The position numbers were made by a program, and so were the translations under genes. Shown here piece after piece: positions 5,771-10,893 of a stretch of DNA of 10,893 nucleotides (position 1 is the stretch's first letter; the number at the start of each line of letters is the position of its first letter). The stretch is from CANHCC01 sp040381555 (GTDB lineage Bacteria; Bacteroidota; Bacteroidia; J057; RFSG01): positions 1 through 10,893 of the forward strand of contig JBEIHC010000100.1 of the NCBI GenBank assembly GCA_040381555.1. Direction: 5' to 3'. A model generated the notes under the pieces. The model was not told where the DNA came from, ran no database searches, and saw only the letters and a list, made by a program, of their open reading frames with translations.

Positions 5771-6811
5771 TCAAGTCGTTACCCTAATTCCTTTTTCTGA
5801 GGTAAAACGACCAATTGGGTAAACTTCCACGCCGGGAAATACCTCTTTCCAAAGTTGCTCAAATTCGGTTTTATGCTCTGGATCAACAGCAAGGAGCAAA
5901 CCGCCATTTGTTTGAGGATCTGCCAAAAAGGGCATGTGGGTACCGTCCTGAAGGGTTACTTCTGTTTCTAATGATTGCCAATTTCTCCAAGTATTATCAG
6001 GAAAAACGAAATCGGCAGCATACTTTCGAGCAATATCCAGAATAGGAATATTTCCAAACCAGATATCAGCCCCTTTATCACTACCACAGCATTCCTTCAA
6101 GTGCCCTAACAATCCAAAACCTGTAATGTCGGTCAGGGCATGAATCCATTCAAATTGACTCCAGTAAGCTCCGGACTGATTGAGTGTTTCCATTTGTTGA
6201 ATGGCAAGAGCGATATCCGTTTCGGTAGCGAGTCCTCTTTTCAGCGCCGCCGCTGCTATACCTGTTCCTAAGGGTTTGGTCAAATAAATCCAATCTCCAA
6301 TGTGTGCGGAGTCATTCTTCTTCAGTTGTTTTGTGAGCACCCTTCCAGTGACAGCTAATCCAAAAAAAGGTTCTTTGGATTCTATGCTATGCCCCCCTGC
6401 CAAAGGGATTCCTGCTAAGGCACATACTTCTCTGGCACCAGCAAGGACTTCGGCAGCCATTTCGGCTGGTAACACATCAATTGGCCAACCCAATACAGAA
6501 AGGGCCAGCAGAGGGGTTCCTCCCATGGCATACACATCGCTGAGGGCATTGGCAGCTGCGATTCTACCGAAAGAAATGGGGTCATCCACCATGGGTGTAA
6601 AAAAATCCGTAGTAGAAATGAGAGATTCGGTATCGGAAATTCTAAAAACGGCTGCATCATCACGGGAAGAAAAGCCCACGAGCAAATCCGGAAAATCACC
6701 AGAGGGTGCCGAAGAGGCGAGAATTTTCTCCAAAACAGCTGGGGCAAGTTTACAGCCACATCCAGAGCCCTTGCTGAGTGTGGTAAGACGAGGATAGGAA
6801 GAAAAATCCAT
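5771..6811 (-). CDS. selD: selenide, water dikinase (selenophosphate synthetase)
   Basis: SelD makes selenophosphate from selenide and ATP, the selenium donor for selenocysteine and for 2-selenouridine in tRNA. The protein is 346 residues, full length. The glycine-rich N-terminus KGSGCGCKLAP (14-24) holds the catalytic pair, here C18 and K21; the active residue is Cys, not Sec. The ATP/Mg motifs follow: STTDFFTPMVDDPISFGRIAAANALSDVYAMGG, then GGHSIESKEPFFGLAVTG, and later ALTDITGFGLLGHL, the signature of the AIRS/PurM-like C-terminal domain. No selA, selB, selC or mnmH (2-selenouridine synthase) is in the window, so the pathway it feeds is not shown. It has its own promoter and ends convergent with the nitroreductase gene. 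Confidence 0.96.
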   Translation of the reverse strand: MDFSSYPRLTTLSKGSGCGCKLAPAVLEKILASSAPSGDFPDLLVGFSSRDDAAVFRISDTESLISTTDFFTPMVDDPISFGRIAAANALSDVYAMGGTPLLALSVLGWPIDVLPAEMAAEVLAGAREVCALAGIPLAGGHSIESKEPFFGLAVTGRVLTKQLKKNDSAHIGDWIYLTKPLGTGIAAAALKRGLATETDIALAIQQMETLNQSGAYWSQFEWIHALTDITGFGLLGHLKECCGSDKGADIWFGNIPILDIARKYAADFVFPDNTWRNWQSLETEVTLQDGTHMPFLADPQTNGGLLLAVDPEHKTEFEQLWKEVFPGVEVYPIGRFTSEKGIRVTT

Positions 6812-6832
6812 AGAGAACCTAAATCAAAGTTT

Positions 6833-6863
6833 CAAAGATAGGGGCACTTATTGGGTGCTGCAA
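6833..6863 (-). promoter_or_regulatory. selD promoter: TTG, 20 nt, TATCTTTG
   Basis: On the minus strand TTG (6861-6863) is followed by 20 nt and then TATCTTTG (6833-6840), matching the Bacteroidota -33/-7 consensus with the usual spacing. The box ends 21 nt before the selD ATG. It lies between the upstream terminator and selD, which fits separate transcription. This is the best-formed promoter in the window. Confidence 0.65.
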
Positions 6864-6882
6864 GCCATACAATGGTCTAAAT

Positions 6883-6915
6883 AAAAAAGCCGAATGTTTC
6901 CATCCGGCTTTTTTT
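6883..6915 (-). terminator. intrinsic terminator of the HMA-fold gene
   Basis: Read on the minus strand, GCCGGATG pairs with CATTCGGC (8 pairs, one G-T) around a GAAA tetraloop, followed by a run of six T and preceded by A's that extend the stem. The A tract at 6883-6888 and T tract at 6909-6915 would also let it work on the plus strand. It begins 20 nt past the stop of the 6936-7403 gene. Confidence 0.88.
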
Positions 6916-6935
6916 AATACCTAAACAGATTTGGA

Positions 6936-7403
6936 TTAAATCTGCTTATCTTTTTTACCTTCACAGGATTTAGTAGGCTCACAACTTTTGGCAGAGCCAC
7001 TTTTCTTGCCTTTAGTTGCGCAGCAAGAACTTTGAAGCATTTCGTATTTGTACCCTGCTTTTTCAACCGCCTTGGTGATGGAAGCAACATTAGAAACTTG
7101 CGCTTTGTCGTAAGAGATGGAAACCGTTCCGCTATGGGTACAGGCACCTACTTTCTCAACGCCTTTTACTTTCATCAATACTTCTTTCAAAGCCTCTGAT
7201 TTCTCCTCAGAGCCCACCACCTGATTTACTTTGAGGCGAAGTACAGAAGCTGTTTCATCTTCTCCACCATGCCAAGCTACTTCCTCAGCAACTGAAGATT
7301 TTGTGGCTGAACACGATTTCTCACAAGGGAAAAATGTTTTGGCAAGTACAACTCCGGCTGCTAATAAAAGGATACCACCGGCAATAAGGACTATTTTTTT
7401 CAT
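6936..7403 (-). CDS. exported or membrane-anchored HMA-fold protein lacking CxxC, cysteine-rich tail
   Basis: This 155-residue protein has a hydrophobic N-terminus (residues 3-21, MKKIVLIAGGILLLAAGVVL), either a signal peptide or an anchor. Residues about 53-122 look like a heavy-metal-associated (HMA, ferredoxin-like) domain: LRLKV, KVKGVEKV, GTVSISYDKAQVS and ITKAVEKAGYKYE are in the right order and spacing. The metal-binding GMTCxxC loop is replaced by a stretch reading VVGSEEKSE with no Cys. Seven cysteines lie elsewhere: C27 and C31 (CEKSC), C88, the pair C127-C128, C141 and C147, the last two in a Lys-rich tail. Family members carry Cu, Hg or similar ions; here metal binding would have to use other residues. 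It could instead be a metal-free structural relative. It stands alone between a Tat enzyme gene and a strong terminator. Confidence 0.7.
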   Translation of the reverse strand: MKKIVLIAGGILLLAAGVVLAKTFFPCEKSCSATKSSVAEEVAWHGGEDETASVLRLKVNQVVGSEEKSEALKEVLMKVKGVEKVGACTHSGTVSISYDKAQVSNVASITKAVEKAGYKYEMLQSSCCATKGKKSGSAKSCEPTKSCEGKKDKQI

Positions 7404-7502
7404 ATTTTTTGATTTTTACAAGTTTGCGTATTTCATAACGAAGTTAAAAAGAAAATAGATACAGCCTAAGACAAGTTTTTACAAAAAAGATAGAAATCCA
7501 GC

Positions 7503-8801
7503 TTAGGGCTGTGCGGCAAATGCCTGAATTCCTTTCAATAATCTGTCCAAATCTGCTGTCAGAGTGAATACATTGGGGGTCACCCGCACACATTTCAAAG
7601 ACTCCCATTCAATAGCCACCGTATGAATTTTATGTTTGTCCAAGAGGAAAGCTTCTAGGGCTTGAGGTGTTTTCCCTTCCACTAAAACACCCGCCAAGGC
7701 ACAACTTAATTCCGGATTTGAGGGGGAAAATATTTTTACTCCTGCTATTTCTTTTGCCTGATTGACCCAATAATTTCTCAAATACATGAGCCTTGCACGC
7801 TTACGGGCAGTGCCGATACGGTTATGAAAATCTAAGGCCACATGAACGGCCTGCTCTATGGGAAATGACCTTGTTCCTAAATTCTCAAACTTCCGTATAT
7901 CCTCACTCTCGGGCTTTTCTGCAGAAAGTAAGGGCCAGATTTCAGCGATTTTTTCTTTACGAATATACAGCATGCCACTGCCCAATGGGCCACACATCCA
8001 CTTATGTAAACTCGTGCCGAAAAAATCACAGTTCAGGTCGGCAATCGTGTAATCCATCTGGGCAAAGGAGTGTGCCCCATCTACTAAGACCTGTATATTT
8101 CTTTGCTTCGCCGCATCTGCAATTTTCCGAACAGGTAACACCTGACCATTCCAATTGATGACATGCGTCAGATGAACCACTTTTGTTTTGGAGGTAAAGG
8201 CTTTAGTAAAAATAGTTACTAATTCATCCGCCTCATTACAAGGTATGGGAATTTCTACCCAGACCAACTTAATCCCATCGCGCTTTTCCCTTTGTTTCCA
8301 GGCATGAATCATATTGGGATAATCCATTTTGGAAACCACCACCTCATCGCCTTTTTCCAATCGAAGACCAAAGATAATGGTATTGATAGCCTCGGTAGCA
8401 TTGCGGTTGAGGGCAATTTCGTCCTTGCTGCAGCCGGCGAGTTTTGCCAGATTTTCTCGCAAGGGTTCTCTGCCTTGATCTAATATACGCCACATGTAAT
8501 ACGAAGGACCTTCATTGCTCATTCGGTTATACCGATCTACGGCATTTTGAACCATTTCAGTAGAAGGACTAACTCCTCCACTATTGAGATTTAGTAAGCC
8601 TGGATTGATGGTATAGGCTTCCCGAATTTCCTGCCAGAAAGACTCATCACTGGCAATATCCTCTGGCACTCTTTGATCTGCTTCTTTGAGAATTTGATCC
8701 AGATGTGAAAAAGCTAAAGGCTCCAGGAGGCCTGTGAGGGACCATCCACTCATCATAAGGCCTGTACTTTTGAGGAAATTCCTGCGGTTTTGAGAATTCA
8801 T
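7503..8801 (-). CDS. Tat-exported aminotransferase class V (isopenicillin-N epimerase/cysteine desulfurase-like) PLP enzyme
   Basis: The 432-residue protein begins MNSQNRRNFLKSTGL, a twin-arginine signal (RR at 6-7, FLK) followed by a weak hydrophobic stretch to about residue 30, so it is probably exported folded with its cofactor. The class-V fold is clear: LNSGGVSPS at 71-79, LNRNATEAIN at 131-140, VLVDGAHS at 238-245 (D241 for the PLP ring nitrogen) and SLHKWMCGPLGSGMLYI at 264-280 (K267 forms the Schiff base). The closest named group is the isopenicillin-N epimerase/cysteine desulfurase-like branch; the substrate is unknown and true penicillin epimerisation is unlikely here. An exported alpha/beta hydrolase gene ends 61 nt upstream on the same strand. 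A good promoter (8805-8836) in that gap suggests it can be transcribed alone. Confidence 0.85.
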   Translation of the reverse strand: MNSQNRRNFLKSTGLMMSGWSLTGLLEPLAFSHLDQILKEADQRVPEDIASDESFWQEIREAYTINPGLLNLNSGGVSPSTEMVQNAVDRYNRMSNEGPSYYMWRILDQGREPLRENLAKLAGCSKDEIALNRNATEAINTIIFGLRLEKGDEVVVSKMDYPNMIHAWKQREKRDGIKLVWVEIPIPCNEADELVTIFTKAFTSKTKVVHLTHVINWNGQVLPVRKIADAAKQRNIQVLVDGAHSFAQMDYTIADLNCDFFGTSLHKWMCGPLGSGMLYIRKEKIAEIWPLLSAEKPESEDIRKFENLGTRSFPIEQAVHVALDFHNRIGTARKRARLMYLRNYWVNQAKEIAGVKIFSPSNPELSCALAGVLVEGKTPQALEAFLLDKHKIHTVAIEWESLKCVRVTPNVFTLTADLDRLLKGIQAFAAQP

Positions 8802-8804
8802 ACT

Positions 8805-8836
8805 CTAAACTATTCAATTCATACGAATTCACCAAA
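8805..8836 (-). promoter_or_regulatory. promoter: TTTG, 20 nt, TAGTTTAG, before the Tat PLP gene
   Basis: On the minus strand TTTG (8833-8836) and TAGTTTAG (8805-8812, one mismatch to TAnnTTTG) are 20 nt apart, the usual spacing. The box ends 3 nt before the ATG, so transcription would start at or next to the start codon, implying a leaderless mRNA. Confidence 0.4.
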
Positions 8837-8862
8837 TTCGCATGGTCGAAAGAAACTAGGTA

Positions 8863-9855
8863 TTATGGGGTATTTATGCCCAGCATATATTTCCAAACGG
8901 GTGCATAGAGCGGAACCTGATTATCATCCAGAGGGGTATGCGAATCAATAATCAGGCTAATATGAGAATTAGGAGAATCCTTATCCAATACAGAAAGAAT
9001 CAATTGAGTTCCTGAAGGAATTATTTTACCGGGAGCATACCGAAAGCCAGGGCTTTTAAGTCCCAAGGCTTCTACTTCTTGGATTTGTTCCGCAACAGGC
9101 ACAAGGGCATCATACTGGTGCAAAAAAGCAACATATCGAGAAACGGGTGTAAGCGATTGCTCATACAACCAGCCTGCAGGAGAATTCAATTGGGTATGAT
9201 AATCGTTAGGCCCTGCAAACAGTAACACTTTGGATACTTTAACTTTTTGCGCTAACCAGGCAGCATGACCGGCACCTTGAGAATGCCCGGCCAAAAGAAT
9301 CTTAAACCACACTAATTGATTGTCCTGAAAAAATTGGCTCCATCCCCCTTGTGGATCTTTGTGATGGATAGCCTGTAAAGCCTCTTTCACCCTCACCCAT
9401 ATACAGTCTGCTGGCTTCACCTCATAATCTGACAGTGCATCTGTTCCAAAAATTACTTCCCTACGGAAATTACCATAACAGGCAGTATCTTCCGACAACT
9501 GACAAAAATATCGGGCTGATTCCGAATTGGGATATGCCAAGGCAATGACATGAAAACCAGCTTTTGCAGCAAAATCACAGAATCGTAAATAATTTCTCGG
9601 CTTACCATTGGTACCAGGAAAAACAAAAATAAGTTTCCCTATTTCTTGATTTCGATCCAAAGGTCTTACAGTATAATGCTGCTCTAAGGGCATGGATTGA
9701 TTCACTGGAATAAATCGAAATAAAATATCCTGTGCAGATAAAGTGAATGTTGAAAAAAACAGGACAATTCCGATAAAAAACAACACGAAGAAAGGCTTCT
9801 TCAGGGCGGTGAAATATTTTCCAATAGTTAGCCTTTTTATTCGCGTATTTCCCAT
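8863..9855 (-). CDS. exported alpha/beta hydrolase (BPSS1187-like)
   Basis: This 330-residue protein has a basic n-region, a hydrophobic segment at about 21-40 and a probable signal-peptidase site near SAQ (40-42). The fold is alpha/beta hydrolase: KLIFVFPGTNGKPRNY (74-89, oxyanion region), GFHVIALAYPN (100-110), and the nucleophile elbow LLAGHSQGAGHAAWLA (187-202) with S192. Likely partners are D249 in QYDALVP and H298 in NSHISLII. It resembles the BPSS1187-type branch, which is predicted from sequence and has no firm substrate; ester hydrolysis in the periplasm or outside is a reasonable inference. No in-frame ATG lies upstream near the start, and a perfect -7 box (9863-9870) lies 7 nt before it. 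The Tat-exported PLP enzyme gene follows 61 nt downstream, so a two-gene unit is possible. Confidence 0.82.
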   Translation of the reverse strand: MGNTRIKRLTIGKYFTALKKPFFVLFFIGIVLFFSTFTLSAQDILFRFIPVNQSMPLEQHYTVRPLDRNQEIGKLIFVFPGTNGKPRNYLRFCDFAAKAGFHVIALAYPNSESARYFCQLSEDTACYGNFRREVIFGTDALSDYEVKPADCIWVRVKEALQAIHHKDPQGGWSQFFQDNQLVWFKILLAGHSQGAGHAAWLAQKVKVSKVLLFAGPNDYHTQLNSPAGWLYEQSLTPVSRYVAFLHQYDALVPVAEQIQEVEALGLKSPGFRYAPGKIIPSGTQLILSVLDKDSPNSHISLIIDSHTPLDDNQVPLYAPVWKYMLGINTP

Positions 9856-9862
9856 GATAAAA

Positions 9863-9870
9863 CAAAGGTA
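9863..9870 (-). promoter_or_regulatory. Bacteroidota -7 box (TACCTTTG) for the alpha/beta hydrolase gene
   Basis: On the minus strand TACCTTTG matches TAnnTTTG exactly, 7 nt before the ATG at 9855. No -33 element is seen at 19-21 nt. The leader would be only a few nucleotides. Confidence 0.5.
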
Positions 9871-10138
9871 CCATTTAAGGGCACTTAGTCTTTTAGGTTG
9901 CTTTTAACCCTACTGTGGGTATTCCAATATCCCTATGAAATAATTGGAGAAAAATCTCAATAGCTCAGAATTCCTTGACCTGTATTTTTTTTCGAAGTAT
10001 CCTACACAAACAAAATTGGGCGATTCTGTCAAAATTTATTCCATTTCATTTGGGGTATTTGAATCAATTTTATTAGTTTCAATCCCTAATTAATTTCTAA
10101 GAATTACTGACAGAGGGTCAACAACTCCTAATCCTTTC

Positions 10139-10893
10139 GTGAAACGCCACTATTTGTTATTTATTTATTCGCTGTTCTTCTCCTTTATGCTTGGAGGAAT
10201 TCCGGTTTATTTACGAGCTCAGTTTATTCATGACATAGAATACAAAGTAGATCGGGAGAAACTGAATATTCTGTATCTAATGGATGTGGTTCCCTCCATT
10301 CACCGCCCAGGATGGAGCTATAATTTATCCGTAAAAGTGGAAGGAAAAATATTAGGGCGCATTCAATCTACCGGAATTTCGGGTGATTATTTAGGGGTTG
10401 TGCCGAATGAATTTCAAAGAATGATTACCTGGGAAGTGGACAATAAAGATGAAAGCCTTTCTGACAATCTAAAAGTAAGCCTGACGGTTCAGGACATGGA
10501 AGGCCCTAAGGCAGCATTGAAATCTTTACTGATTCCGGGTACAGGCTTAAAGTTCGTAACCGGAAGAAATCAGATAGGGTTATTACGAACTTTTTCAGTC
10601 TATACTTTTTTGGCTGGAGGGATTGGAACTACTTTGTTATCTAGAGTTTTGTATGATAACTATTTAACTTCCAAAGACGAGATTTTTATGAATTCTTATG
10701 GGGAAGCCAATTTCTTTCATCAGGCTTCCATTGTCTGTTTTGCTGCTGGCATAGGAATCTGGACTTGGGATGTACTCAATACTGCCGCAAGAGGCCGAAG
10801 AAATTTAAAACACTTATACAAACCGGTGAAGGTAACTCCCTTAGTGACGATGAATGGTACCGCCGGAATGCAGCTTAACTGGAGGATAGGAAG
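10139..10893 (+). CDS. exported or membrane protein of unknown function, 3' end beyond the window
   Basis: An open frame from GTG 10139 runs to the right edge (251 codons). GTG is preferred because it gives KRHYLLFIYSLFFSFMLGG, a good Sec signal ending near LRAQ (25-28), and no in-frame ATG lies between it and the upstream stop at 10091. Residues about 30-120 are soluble and beta-rich in appearance (IHDIEYKVDREKLNILY, WSYNLSVKVEGKILG, MITWEVDN). Then AALKSLLIPGTGLKFVTGRN (125-144) is followed by hydrophobic segments at about 152-168 and 196-214 and a basic GRRNLKHLY (219-227). The LLIPGTG-type turn before membrane segments recalls DUF5683-like Bacteroidota proteins, but only weakly. The final residues (VTPLVTMNGTAGMQLNWRI) look like a beta-strand C-terminus, so little may be missing. 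I do not recognise a function. Confidence 0.75.
   Translation, partial: MKRHYLLFIYSLFFSFMLGGIPVYLRAQFIHDIEYKVDREKLNILYLMDVVPSIHRPGWSYNLSVKVEGKILGRIQSTGISGDYLGVVPNEFQRMITWEVDNKDESLSDNLKVSLTVQDMEGPKAALKSLLIPGTGLKFVTGRNQIGLLRTFSVYTFLAGGIGTTLLSRVLYDNYLTSKDEIFMNSYGEANFFHQASIVCFAAGIGIWTWDVLNTAARGRRNLKHLYKPVKVTPLVTMNGTAGMQLNWRIG

Noticed and set aside
6300..6797. Plus-strand ORF of 165 codons inside selD
   Set aside because: It is antisense to a clearly conserved selD and its translation has no recognisable motifs.
9871..10138. Possible regulatory RNA or promoter pair in the divergent intergenic region
   Set aside because: Apart from the hydrolase -7 box just outside it I found no hairpin, repeat or TAnnTTTG box at a useful distance from GTG 10139; the nearest resemblance (TAATCCTTTC) has the wrong spacing.

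Overview
The window looks like ordinary chromosome from a Bacteroidota bacterium. Three things point there. The protein at 2405-3568 ends in a type IX secretion (Por) sorting domain. The partial ileS at the left edge carries the GMPGIHH form of the class-I signature that I associate with Bacteroidota. Several genes are preceded by the Bacteroidota-type -7 element TAnnTTTG. I cannot name the genus. I see no tRNA, rRNA, CRISPR array, transposase or phage gene.

Layout, left to right. The 5' end of ileS (minus strand) leaves the left edge, and a 17-bp palindromic tandem array (array 1) lies between it and the next gene. A plus-strand block follows: an O-antigen ligase/polymerase-like membrane protein with C-terminal TPRs, a secreted T9SS cargo protein with an internally duplicated domain, a UPF0316/DUF2179 membrane protein, a second array of 16-bp palindromic repeats (array 2), a pirin-family cupin and a small nitroreductase. 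This block meets selD (selenophosphate synthetase, minus strand) convergently with only 14 bp between them. A minus-strand series follows in coordinate order: selD, a small cysteine-rich HMA-fold protein with a clear intrinsic terminator, a Tat-exported class-V PLP enzyme, and a secreted alpha/beta hydrolase. A 283-bp divergent intergenic region then leads to a plus-strand exported or membrane protein cut by the right edge.

The genes do not form one pathway. They are mostly single housekeeping or envelope genes, and seven candidate promoters suggest that many are transcribed separately. A loose theme is the cell envelope: surface polysaccharide, T9SS cargo, Tat cargo, an exported hydrolase and exported or membrane small proteins.

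The most unusual signal is the pair of repeat arrays. Together they hold eleven 13-nt palindromes, all with 5-bp arms around a 3-nt centre. The arm sequences differ between and within arrays, but nearly always in a compensated way (GTTTA/TAAAC, GCTTA/TAAGC, GCTTG/CAAGC, GTTTG/CAAAC). This looks like selection on, or a copying mechanism for, a palindrome rather than a fixed sequence. Second is an HMA-fold protein that has lost the canonical CxxC but carries seven cysteines elsewhere.
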